DNA of 64,000 bases from Rhizobacter sp. OV335 (GTDB lineage Bacteria; Pseudomonadota; Gammaproteobacteria; Burkholderiales; Burkholderiaceae_C), in NCBI RefSeq assembly GCF_900142965.1, contig NZ_FRCQ01000015.1, positions 1 to 64,000 on the forward strand. Direction: 5' to 3'. Below, one piece after another: positions 27,322 through 36,612 of this stretch. Made by a program: the position numbers and the translations under genes. The first letter of the stretch is position 1, and every line of letters begins with the position of its first letter. The notes below the pieces were generated by a model. It made no database searches. It worked only from the letters and a program-made list of their open reading frames with translations, and was not told the DNA's origin.

Positions 27322-27682
27322 GCCGCCGCCAGTTCGCCGTTCTCGCCGCCATCGCCCTGCCGAACTGATCATCGAGCTGCCCGCCGGCCTCAAGCTGCCG
27401 GCCGACCTGGCCCGGCGCACGCTGCCGGCGCAGAGTGCCGCCGTCGACGGCCCCGCCCTGCTCGCCAAGGCCACGCTGCCCAAGCGCAGCGACCGCCGCT
27501 GGGAGCTGGAGCTCGCCCCGCTCACCCGCATGGAGGCCTGGAAGGTCGCCGAGATCCGCCCGGGTGCGCGCGTCTCCGCTATCGGCTACACCGGTGCCGA
27601 TGAAAAGGGCGACGCGGTGATGCGGGTCGAGTACCTCTTCGTGGGTGACAAGGCCTACGGGCTGCGATCGAGCCCGGCCTGA
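27312..27682 (+). pseudogene. DUF6152 gene remnant with internal deletion
   Basis: ATG at 27312 begins MPLSRRQFAVLAAIALPN and stops at 27366-27368. Another frame then encodes the conserved C-terminal part of DUF6152 proteins without a start: ELIIELPAGLKLPADLAR, LPAQSAAVDGPALLAKA, RRWELELAPLTRMEAW, GYTGADEKGDAV and the closing YGLRSSPA before TGA at 27680-27682. The signal peptide start and the end are thus present, while the segment between (signal cleavage region and first mature strands, an estimated few dozen codons) is missing and the frame is broken. Non-functional as written. Confidence 0.75.
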
Positions 27683-27723
27683 CGGCACACGGCCGCTCGC
27701 CGGTTCGCTAACATCGCCCCACC

Positions 27724-27745
27724 CGGGCAGCTGACCAGCTGCCCG
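27724..27745. terminator. Hairpin after the DUF6152 remnant
   Basis: CGGGCAGCT at 27724-27732 and AGCTGCCCG at 27737-27745 form a perfect 9-bp GC-rich stem with a GACC loop, followed by TCTTC. It sits 42 bases after the remnant's stop and probably ends its transcript. The T-run is poor, so factor-independent action is uncertain. Confidence 0.45.
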
Positions 27746-27872
27746 TCTTCACGTCGCCGGCCTCACCAGGCCCGATGGCGCATGACTCCTGTTTGACCCA
27801 GCACGAGCAGACCCAGGCCGCGCCTACCGCACGGCCCTCCGCCCCTCGGTCCATCCACGGAGTTGAGCCGCC

Positions 27873-29060
27873 ATGCCATCACAGGCCTCCCCTCGCCTTT
27901 CGGTCCTGATTCCCCTTTCCGCGCTGGCCGTCCTGCCCATCAACATGTTCGTGCCGTCGTTGCCGAACATCGCCAGGGATCTCCACGCCGACTTCGCGCT
28001 CGTCAATGTTGCCATCGCGGGGTATGCGGTGGCCACCGCCGTCACGCACTTGATCGCCGGCGCGCTCTCCGACTGGTTCGGGCGCAAGCCCGTCGCGCTG
28101 CTCGCGCTGGCGATCTTCACGATGGCATCGATCGGCTGCAGCCTGGCGAACGACATCGTCACCTTCCTGGGGTGCCGGTTGCTCCAGAGCAGCGTCATCG
28201 CCGGATACGTCGTGTCGCTCGCCGCCATTCGAGACACGTCCCTCGAGGGCCAGGCCGCAAGCCGGATCGGCTATGTCTCGTCGGCATGGGCCGTGGCGCC
28301 GATGATCGGACCCACGTTCGGCGGAGTGCTCGATGCCCACTTCGGCTGGCGCGCCAACTTCATCGCGTTCGCAGCACTCGGGCTCGCGGGGCTTTACCTG
28401 GTGGCATTCCATTTGAAGGAAACGAACCACCATCGCACGCAGTCCATCGCGCTGCAATTGAGGGGCTATTCTGAATTGAGCCGCTCGATGCAGTTCTGGG
28501 CGTATTCACTTTGCATGGCCTTCGCCATCGGCACGCTGTATGTCTTTCTGGGCGGAGCGCCCCTGGTGGCGACTCAGCTGGGTGAAACATCGAGCACGGC
28601 GCTGGGCCTTCACATGGGGATGGTTCCTGCCGGCTTCATCATCGGCAGCTACATGGTCGGGCGCATCGGCGCACGCCATGCGGCCACCGGGATCATCCTC
28701 GTGGGCCGCGCGCTCACGTCCATCGGCCTGCTCGCGGGACTGGCGCTTGCCGCGGCAGGCTGGGCGCATCCGCTCGCCTTCTTCGGCCCTTGCGTGTTCG
28801 TGGGACTGGGCAACGGGCTGACGATGCCGGTGGCCAATGCGCAAGTGCTGTCGCTGCGGCCGAAGCTGGCCGGCGCGGCCTCGGGACTGGCCGCAGCCGT
28901 GACCGTGACCGGCGCCGGCATCATCGCGTTTCTCTCGGGCTGGGTCGTCAATGCATCGAACGCTCGCGTTGCCGTGCTGGGCGTCATGTTGACGACGTCG
29001 GCACTGTCGCTTGCCGTGGCCCTTTTCATCGCCCGCACGCCGTGCGAGCGCCGACCGTGA
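27873..29060 (+). CDS. Bcr/CflA-type MFS drug exporter
   Basis: A 395-residue inner-membrane transporter with about 12 transmembrane helices. The major-facilitator loop motif GALSDWFGRKPVALLAL lies between helices 2 and 3, and INMFVPSLPNIARDL in helix 1 plus RDTSLEGQAASRIGYV are typical of the Bcr/CflA family of proton-driven multidrug exporters. Substrate cannot be told. The gene stands alone; a minus-strand HxlR regulator follows 75 bases downstream in convergent orientation. Confidence 0.88.
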   Translation: MPSQASPRLSVLIPLSALAVLPINMFVPSLPNIARDLHADFALVNVAIAGYAVATAVTHLIAGALSDWFGRKPVALLALAIFTMASIGCSLANDIVTFLGCRLLQSSVIAGYVVSLAAIRDTSLEGQAASRIGYVSSAWAVAPMIGPTFGGVLDAHFGWRANFIAFAALGLAGLYLVAFHLKETNHHRTQSIALQLRGYSELSRSMQFWAYSLCMAFAIGTLYVFLGGAPLVATQLGETSSTALGLHMGMVPAGFIIGSYMVGRIGARHAATGIILVGRALTSIGLLAGLALAAAGWAHPLAFFGPCVFVGLGNGLTMPVANAQVLSLRPKLAGAASGLAAAVTVTGAGIIAFLSGWVVNASNARVAVLGVMLTTSALSLAVALFIARTPCERRP

Positions 29061-29134
29061 TTCCCGCGCTGGAGGTGGCAGACTGGGGCGGAGTGACGAT
29101 GTCTTCTCTTGAGAACTGGACCTTCAAGGTCCGA

Positions 29135-29584
29135 TCACAGACCCGACGTTCGAGGCAGACCTGCATCGACATCGCACACCGCACGCGCATCGACCACGCC
29201 ATCCACCGGGCCCTGCCCTGCATGCGCAGCCTGATGCGCCATGCCCCAATGGCGGATCGCCTCCGCCACCGGCAGCACCGAGCGCCCATGCGACGTGAGT
29301 GCGTAGTGCACGACGGCCGGCACCGGCCCGCTGCGCTCCCGGCTCACGAGGCCATCGGCCTGCATCTCGCGCAGCTGTTGCGCCAGCACCTTGGCCGACA
29401 CGTCCGGCAGGCTGCGCCGCAGCGCGGCAAAGTGCCGCGGGCCGTCTGACAGCCGGTACACCACGAAGAGCTTCCAGCGCCCGCCGATGGCGGCCAGCGC
29501 AGCCGTCAGCGCGCAGCCCGGGATCGCGTTGGCACGTGCAACGCGCGGACGGTTACCTCCAGGTGCCTTCTTGGCGGTGTCCAT
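29135..29584 (-). CDS. HxlR-family transcriptional regulator
   Basis: A 149-residue winged-helix protein. The HxlR core is clear: CALTAALAAIGGRWKL, DGPRHFAALRRSLPDVS, KVLAQQLREMQADGLV and VHYALTSHGRSVLPV. HxlR proteins are usually repressors answering electrophiles or redox signals. The ATG at 29584 overlaps a CCATGG; the divergent lipoprotein gene begins 58 bases away and is its most likely target. The cysteine near the start of the core (IPGCALT) is at the usual redox-sensing position of this family. Confidence 0.88.
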   Translation of the reverse strand: MDTAKKAPGGNRPRVARANAIPGCALTAALAAIGGRWKLFVVYRLSDGPRHFAALRRSLPDVSAKVLAQQLREMQADGLVSRERSGPVPAVVHYALTSHGRSVLPVAEAIRHWGMAHQAAHAGQGPVDGVVDARAVCDVDAGLPRTSGL

Positions 29585-29642
29585 GGTGCTGGCTAGAGTG
29601 CGCCCCAGTGTAGTCACCCTCACCGCCGGAGGCCTCGCAACC

Positions 29643-30242
29643 ATGGTCCAGCTGCCCACTCGTTCGATCTCGCACGGCATCGCCGGTCTGCTGGCGCTCC
29701 TCGGCGCCTGCGCCGTGCCGGCGCCGCCCTCGACTGCACCGGTCGACATCGCGCGGGCCATCGCTGCGACACCCGTCGGCTCGCCGCATGATTTCGACTT
29801 CGAGCACGGCCGCTGGCACACGCTGCTGCGGCGCCGCCTGCAGCCGCTGAGCGGGTCCGAGGCCTGGGCGGAGTACGCGGGCACAACCGTCGTGAGCCCG
29901 GTGCTGGGCGGTCGCGCGAACCTCGCCGAACTCGACGTCTCCGGATCCGCCGGGCGGATCCAGGGGCTCTCGCTGCGGCTCTTCGACACGACGCTCAAGC
30001 GGTGGACGCTCAACTTCTCGAACGCCGCATCCGGCACGCTCGCCATCCCGATGACAGGCGGATTCGGCGGCACCGCGCGCGGCGTGTTCTACAGCGCGGA
30101 GGAATTCAATGGCCGGCCCGTGCTCGTGCGCTTCGTCATCGAGTCGACCAGCGCCGACAGCTGCCGGTTCGAGCAGGCGTTCTCGGCCGATGGCGGCGTG
30201 ACGTGGGAGATCAACTGGATCGCGGTGGATACGCGGTCGTGA
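29643..30242 (+). CDS. Lipoprotein of unknown function
   Basis: A 199-residue protein. ATG at 29643 follows GGAGG, and the N-terminus MVQLPTRSISHG leads into a hydrophobic run ending in the lipobox LLGAC, so it is predicted to be lipid-anchored. An earlier in-frame ATG at 29583 is less likely. The mature part (FDFEHGRWHTLLRRR, GRANLAEL, LRLFDTTLKRWTLNF) resembles DUF1579-like lipocalin-type proteins, somewhat like the protein at the window start. Divergent from the HxlR regulator. Confidence 0.75.
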   Translation: MVQLPTRSISHGIAGLLALLGACAVPAPPSTAPVDIARAIAATPVGSPHDFDFEHGRWHTLLRRRLQPLSGSEAWAEYAGTTVVSPVLGGRANLAELDVSGSAGRIQGLSLRLFDTTLKRWTLNFSNAASGTLAIPMTGGFGGTARGVFYSAEEFNGRPVLVRFVIESTSADSCRFEQAFSADGGVTWEINWIAVDTRS

Positions 30243-30318
30243 GTCGCGGCACCAATGGCTGCTCTCTGAGCGACCGAAACCCGACGTCGGACGCGTCGCT
30301 TCCAGAGAACGGCCCAGC

Positions 30319-30882
30319 TCAATGGCCGTCGCGCACAAGCCTCAGCGCCATCGATCGGAATCCCATCGACCGTCCCTCGATGCGAAACAAGTCGACGAGA
30401 TGTCCTGTATCGATGAAACCCGAGCGCTGATAGAGGCGGATCGCCGGATCGTTGGATGACAGAACCTGCAGGTCGATCCAGTCGAGCGCCGTCTGCGACG
30501 TCGCCCAATCGCGTGCATGCGCCAGAAGTGCGGCGCCGACACCCGTGCCGCGCCGCGCACGGTCGACGCCCATGCCCAGAATGCAGCGGTGCGTCGTATG
30601 GGCTTCAGCCCGGGCGCGCAGATCAATGTGGCCAATGATGCGGCCGTCGGCCAGGTGGCGCGCAACCCAGGCACGTCGCCATCCTGGCTCGGACATGGGC
30701 ACGTCGAGTGCGTCCCGGAAGGTCCGCGCCCGTTCGCCGTCGAAACGCGACTCCGCTCGGGCCAGCGGCTGGAACAGCGGCATCCCGTCGCGGCCGTTGT
30801 CGGCGACATGATCGGCGAGGTAGGCTGCGAACGGATCAAAGGCATCCGAGTGCAGCGAGTCAATCGAGAACGTCAGGCTCAT
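30319..30882 (-). CDS. GNAT-family N-acetyltransferase
   Basis: A 187-residue protein with the GNAT fold: strand ILGMGVDRARRGTGVGAALL containing the acetyl-CoA-binding R/Q-x-x-G-x-G/A loop, then WIDLQVLSSNDPAIRLYQRSGF, the standard motif B. Acceptor unknown (small amine or protein N-terminus). Stands alone, convergent to the lipoprotein gene. Confidence 0.87.
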   Translation of the reverse strand: MSLTFSIDSLHSDAFDPFAAYLADHVADNGRDGMPLFQPLARAESRFDGERARTFRDALDVPMSEPGWRRAWVARHLADGRIIGHIDLRARAEAHTTHRCILGMGVDRARRGTGVGAALLAHARDWATSQTALDWIDLQVLSSNDPAIRLYQRSGFIDTGHLVDLFRIEGRSMGFRSMALRLVRDGH

Positions 30883-30998
30883 CGAGCGGAGTGTCTCATC
30901 TCAAGTGCACGATGGCGTGGCGCCATCCATCCCGAGAGCCGTCGGCCGCAATGGTTCGCTCCTGGCCGGCTACGGTCTACCCTGATCTACCATTGGCC

Positions 30999-31574
30999 AT
31001 GCCTTTTGTCGTGCTATTTCACTCGATGCTCGGACTGCGGTCGGTGGAGCTGCAGGCGGCGCAGCGACTGCGCAGTCATGGTCATGAAGTCGTTACACCG
31101 GACCTCTACGAAGGGCGCACCGCGACGAGCCATGAGGAGGGCTTCCCGCTGATGCGCGAGATCGGCTGGAACGTCATCACGCAACGCGCCCGCCGCTCGG
31201 TGCAGCCTCTTCCGGCCGACGCAGTGTTGGCTGGCCTGTCCATGGGCGTCGGTGTGGTTGGTACGCTGCTGCCAGAGCGAAGGCAAACGGCAGGCGCGCT
31301 GATGCTTCACGCTCTGGCTGACATTCCGGACACGGCTCGCCCCGGCCTTCCCCTGCAGGTCCACGTGGGCGCCCTGGATGTCGAATTCGCGCCGCCCGCC
31401 GCGGTGGCAACGTGGCGGGATTCTGCGAGTCGCAGAGGCGCGCAAGCCCAGGTTTTCACCTATCCGAACGCCGGTCACTTCTACACGGACGCCAGCCTGC
31501 CAGACCATGACGAACACGCGTCAGAATTGACCTGGCAGCGCATCGCGGACTTCCTGCGCTCCCTGCCGCACTGA
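30999..31574 (+). CDS. Dienelactone-hydrolase-family protein (Ser type)
   Basis: A 191-residue alpha/beta hydrolase starting MPFVVLFHSMLGLR. The nucleophile elbow is GLSMG, so Ser replaces the Cys of classical dienelactone hydrolases; Asp in HVGALDVEFAPP and His in PNAGHFYTD complete a triad. Short relatives of this kind act on small esters or lactones. The open frame upstream is not coding. A flavoprotein monooxygenase follows 61 bases later, so ring hydroxylation and ester cleavage may be linked. Confidence 0.8.
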   Translation: MPFVVLFHSMLGLRSVELQAAQRLRSHGHEVVTPDLYEGRTATSHEEGFPLMREIGWNVITQRARRSVQPLPADAVLAGLSMGVGVVGTLLPERRQTAGALMLHALADIPDTARPGLPLQVHVGALDVEFAPPAAVATWRDSASRRGAQAQVFTYPNAGHFYTDASLPDHDEHASELTWQRIADFLRSLPH

Positions 31575-31635
31575 TGCGTCCAACACAACACTCTCGACTG
31601 AAGCGGCCCATGCCTGATCTGGGAGCACACGAACG

Positions 31636-33135
31636 ATGACCGAGCACGCGGTGGTGATCGCCGGCGGAGGCCCGACGGGGCTGATGCTGGCAGGTGAATT
31701 GGCGCTGGCGGGCGTGGACGTCGCCGTCGTCGAGCGCCGGCCCGATCAAGAACTCTCCGGTGCGCGCGCCCTGGGAATCTCCTCGCGAACCATTGAAGTA
31801 CTCGACCAGCGCGGCATCGCGGATCGATTCCTCTCGGCGGGACAAATCGCGCAGGTCACGGGCTTCGCCGTCACCCGTCTGGACATCAGCGATTTCCCGA
31901 CCCGCCACAACTACGGGCTTGCGCTGCGGCAGAAGCACATCGAGCGCATCCTGGCCACTTGGGTCACCGAGCTCAAGGTGCCCATTCTCTACGGCCGCGA
32001 CATCACGGGATTCGTGCAGCACGACACCGGTGTCGACGTCGCACTCGCCGACGGTCGGTCACTGAGGTCGCAATATCTCGTCGGGTGCGATGGTGGACGC
32101 AGCCTCGTACGCAAGACGGCGGGCATTGACTTCCCGGGTTGGGATCCGACCACGAGCAACATCCTCGCGGAAGTGGAGATGACGGAAAAGCCTCCGTACG
32201 GGGTGCATCGGTCGCCTGCCGGGACGTACGCCTTCGGGCGGTCGGAGTACGAGATCAAGGGCAGCGAAATCACTTACAAGGATGTCGGCCCGATCGGCGT
32301 CATGGTGACCGAACCGAACACGCGTGCAAGCACCGAGCCGACGCTGCGCGATCTCAAGGAACTGCTCATCGCCGCGTGCGGCACCGACTATGGCGTCCAC
32401 AGCCCGACCTGGATCTCCAGGTTCACCGACATGACGCGACAGGCCGCGCAGTATCGCCGTGGACGCGTGTTGCTCGCCGGCGACGCCGCCCATGTTCACT
32501 CGCCGATCGGCGGGCTGGGGCTCAACACAGGCGTGCAGGATGCGGTGAACCTCGGGTGGAAGCTGGCGCAGGTGATCAAGGGGACGTCACCGGACAGCTT
32601 GCTCGACACGTATCACGCCGAGCGTCACCCGGTCGGTGCGCGCGTGCTCAAGACCACGATGGCGCAGGTTGCACTGCACCGCGAAGACGACCGCACACTG
32701 GCCGTCCGCGGCATCGTGGGTGACCTCCTCAAGATGGAGGAGCCGCGCAAACGAATCGCTGCGGAGATGTCGGGCCTGGACATTCACTACGACCTCGGCA
32801 AGGGCCACCCGCTGCTCGGACGCCGCATGCCCGATCTCGACCTGGTCGCCGCGACCGGCCCGCTGCGGGTCTCCACCCTGTTGCGTGATGCCCGACCCGT
32901 CCTGCTCAACCTCGGTGAGCCCGGTAGCCTTGACATCGCTGCGTGGGCAGATCGGGTTCAGCTCGTCGACGCGAAGTGCGTTGGCACGTGGGAGCTTCCG
33001 GCACTCGGGGTGGTCACTGCGCCCACAGCGGTGTTGATTCGGCCCGACGGCCACGTGGCTTGGGTCGGAGACACCGCTCGGTTCGGGCTCGTCGATGCAT
33101 TGACCACCTGGTTCGGGTCCCCTGCGGCGACGTAG
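31636..33135 (+). CDS. FAD-dependent aromatic monooxygenase, rifampicin-monooxygenase-like
   Basis: A 499-residue group A flavoprotein hydroxylase. N-terminal FAD motif VVIAGGGPTGLMLAGEL, then the DG motif VGCDGGRSLVRKTAGIDFPG and the ribityl motif VLLAGDAAHVHSPIGG followed by GLNTGVQDAVNLGWKLA near residue 280. The last 110 residues form the thioredoxin-like tail of this class (VLIRPDGHVAWVGD). The order and wording are close to rifampicin monooxygenases (Rox) but also to polyketide and phenol hydroxylases. It uses NAD(P)H and oxygen in the cytoplasm. Rifampicin inactivation is possible but not shown. Confidence 0.85.
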   Translation: MTEHAVVIAGGGPTGLMLAGELALAGVDVAVVERRPDQELSGARALGISSRTIEVLDQRGIADRFLSAGQIAQVTGFAVTRLDISDFPTRHNYGLALRQKHIERILATWVTELKVPILYGRDITGFVQHDTGVDVALADGRSLRSQYLVGCDGGRSLVRKTAGIDFPGWDPTTSNILAEVEMTEKPPYGVHRSPAGTYAFGRSEYEIKGSEITYKDVGPIGVMVTEPNTRASTEPTLRDLKELLIAACGTDYGVHSPTWISRFTDMTRQAAQYRRGRVLLAGDAAHVHSPIGGLGLNTGVQDAVNLGWKLAQVIKGTSPDSLLDTYHAERHPVGARVLKTTMAQVALHREDDRTLAVRGIVGDLLKMEEPRKRIAAEMSGLDIHYDLGKGHPLLGRRMPDLDLVAATGPLRVSTLLRDARPVLLNLGEPGSLDIAAWADRVQLVDAKCVGTWELPALGVVTAPTAVLIRPDGHVAWVGDTARFGLVDALTTWFGSPAAT

Positions 33136-33213
33136 CGCATCCGGCTGCGATATGTGCAGCTTTGTTATCGTCGCGGATTGCGGCCCGACGAGGCCGCCCA
33201 CGAGGAGGACCCC

Positions 33214-33723
33214 ATGACCGAACCCGCCGGCACGCCTGCCGTTGCCACCGACCACGCACCCGTTGTTGCCCCAGCACCTGCCCCGGCCGTTCCGCTGACG
33301 CCGCGTGCGCTCGCCGAATCGATGCCGCTCGTCCAGTCCGGTGCGCGCTGGTTCTGGTGGATCGCCGGCCTGTCGGCGGTGAACGTCGGCATGCAGCACT
33401 CGGGCAGTGACACCAACTTCGTCGTCGGCCTGGGCATCACCAGTTTCATCGACGCGCTGTTTTCCGGGCTGATGGTCGCCGGCCTGGTGCTCGACGCGCT
33501 GGTGCTGGCCTTCTTCTTCGCGATGGGCCTGATGGCGCAACGCGGCAGCATGCGGGCCTTCTACGTGGGCGGTGTGGTGTACGCACTCGATGCGCTGCTG
33601 TACCTGTTCGCAGCCGACTGGATGCCGGTCGGCTTCCACGTGCTGGTGCTCTTCTTCATCGGCAAGGGCGCGCTGGCCTTGCGCGCGGCGCTGCAGGCGC
33701 AGGAGCACGTCGACGGGTCTTGA
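33214..33723 (+). CDS. Four-helix membrane protein, unknown
   Basis: A 169-residue protein starting MTEPAGTPAVAT with a Pro/Ala-rich cytoplasmic head of about 40 residues and roughly four transmembrane helices (WFWWIAGLSAVNV, SFIDALFSGLMVAG, FYVGGVVYALDALLY, FHVLVLFFIGKGALAL). The start at 33214 follows GAGGAGG. Similar small integral membrane proteins are widespread in Burkholderiales; no function known to me. Confidence 0.75.
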   Translation: MTEPAGTPAVATDHAPVVAPAPAPAVPLTPRALAESMPLVQSGARWFWWIAGLSAVNVGMQHSGSDTNFVVGLGITSFIDALFSGLMVAGLVLDALVLAFFFAMGLMAQRGSMRAFYVGGVVYALDALLYLFAADWMPVGFHVLVLFFIGKGALALRAALQAQEHVDGS

Positions 33724-33814
33724 TGGAGACCAACATCCTTGGCGTGATCCGCCTGACGCGCACAACAGGCCCACGATCCGCGCGCCATGCCACTGGCCGA
33801 CTGCGCCCGCCCCC

Positions 33815-34249
33815 TCAGCCGAGTTGCTCGGCAAGCCCGACGATGATGCCCTCAGGCCCACGAATATAGGCGAGCCGGTACGACGTCTCGTACTGCATCT
33901 GGCCAATGAGTTCTGCGCCGCGAGCCAGCATCCGCGCAACGACAGCATCAAGGCCATCGACGGCAAACATGACGCGACGAAGACCCAAAGCGTTCACTGG
34001 CGCGTCCACGGGCCCGAACCTGATTGCGTTTGGCGTGTGGAACTTGTCCAGTTCAATTCCCTGCCCATCGGGAGTCCGCAGCATCACGAGGGTGGCCCGG
34101 ACGTCTCCAAGCCCGATGAGACTCCCGACAGAAGGCCCTTCAACCGTGGCCTGGCCCTCGAGCTCGAGGCCCAACTCGATGAAGAACGCCTTCACCGCTT
34201 CGAGATCGTCGACAACGATCAGGACGTTGTCCATTCGCTTGACTGTCAT
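33815..34249 (-). CDS. VOC-family (glyoxalase-like) protein
   Basis: A 144-residue protein starting MTVKRMDNVLIVVDD. Two beta-alpha-beta-beta-beta modules typical of vicinal-oxygen-chelate proteins are visible: MDNVLIVVDDLEAVKAFF with TPDGQGIELDKF, and RRVMFAVDGLDAVVARM with YIRGPEGIIVGLAEQLG. The metal-ligand Glu residues of the family (in GIEL) are partly present; the last strand has IIVGL rather than the usual IxEL, so metal binding may be incomplete. Substrate unknown. Confidence 0.83.
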   Translation of the reverse strand: MTVKRMDNVLIVVDDLEAVKAFFIELGLELEGQATVEGPSVGSLIGLGDVRATLVMLRTPDGQGIELDKFHTPNAIRFGPVDAPVNALGLRRVMFAVDGLDAVVARMLARGAELIGQMQYETSYRLAYIRGPEGIIVGLAEQLG

Positions 34250-34373
34250 GGCAATAGGCGATGCCGGCCGAGGAGCCGTGGTTGATTCTCGCAGGAGACT
34301 CGACCTTCGCGCAGTGCAGAATCGACTGACTGCTGAAGCTTGCTTTCGAGCTGCCCTGTTCCGGGACCCACTG

Positions 34374-34745
34374 ATGCCGATCCATCCCCAATATCTTCTT
34401 CTGTTGCTTGCTATCGCGGCAGTCCCCAGCGTCATCAGCGGTGTCTACCTTTTTGCAGCTCCGAAGTCGGCCTCGGTGGCCAGGCGCATCGCCGGCTCGT
34501 TGCACGGAGTCGTCATTGGCTTGCTGGCGGCCTACGTCTACTCTCAAGGCAGCGCCTCTCGGTGCGCGCAGCCAAGATTGGCAATCTTCCTCGTCATCTT
34601 GGTGGCACCACCCCTGCTGGTGGCGCTGTCATTCAAGGTCTTCCGTGGCAAGCGGTCGATCCATGGATTGCAGATCATCAACGGCTTCTGGTACCTCAAC
34701 ATGATTGCATTCGGAGCGTTCATCCTCCTGTGTTTGACGACGTGA
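34374..34745 (+). CDS. Small membrane protein, unknown
   Basis: A 123-residue protein starting MPIHPQYLLLLL with about four hydrophobic helices (YLLLLLAIAAVPSVISGV, GSLHGVVIGLLAAYVY, AIFLVILVAPPLLVAL, GFWYLNMIAFGAFILL). The start at 34374 is chosen because the hydrophobic part begins there; the upstream open frame is shadow. No family recognised. Confidence 0.65.
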   Translation: MPIHPQYLLLLLAIAAVPSVISGVYLFAAPKSASVARRIAGSLHGVVIGLLAAYVYSQGSASRCAQPRLAIFLVILVAPPLLVALSFKVFRGKRSIHGLQIINGFWYLNMIAFGAFILLCLTT

Positions 34746-34935
34746 TTGGCGCCATCCCGGCAACTGGCAATCCACGCCGCGCCCTTGCCAGCAGGCTGAC
34801 GACGTGCCGAACCTTCGTCCGTGCAGATCGTCGCCGGGTGTTTCTCCTACCTGCCGCCGGTGCGCCCCGCCTACAGCCCTGCCCCTGCACAAGCCCTACC
34901 GTGAGGCCCTCGCCACCTTCGCGACACGAGCCCCC

Positions 34936-36609
<1,674 letters not shown>

Positions 36610-36612
36610 GCC

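Noticed and set aside
33214-34745. The two small membrane proteins as a toxin-antitoxin or transporter pair
   Set aside because: They are separated by a VOC gene on the other strand and share no motif; no support for a joint role.
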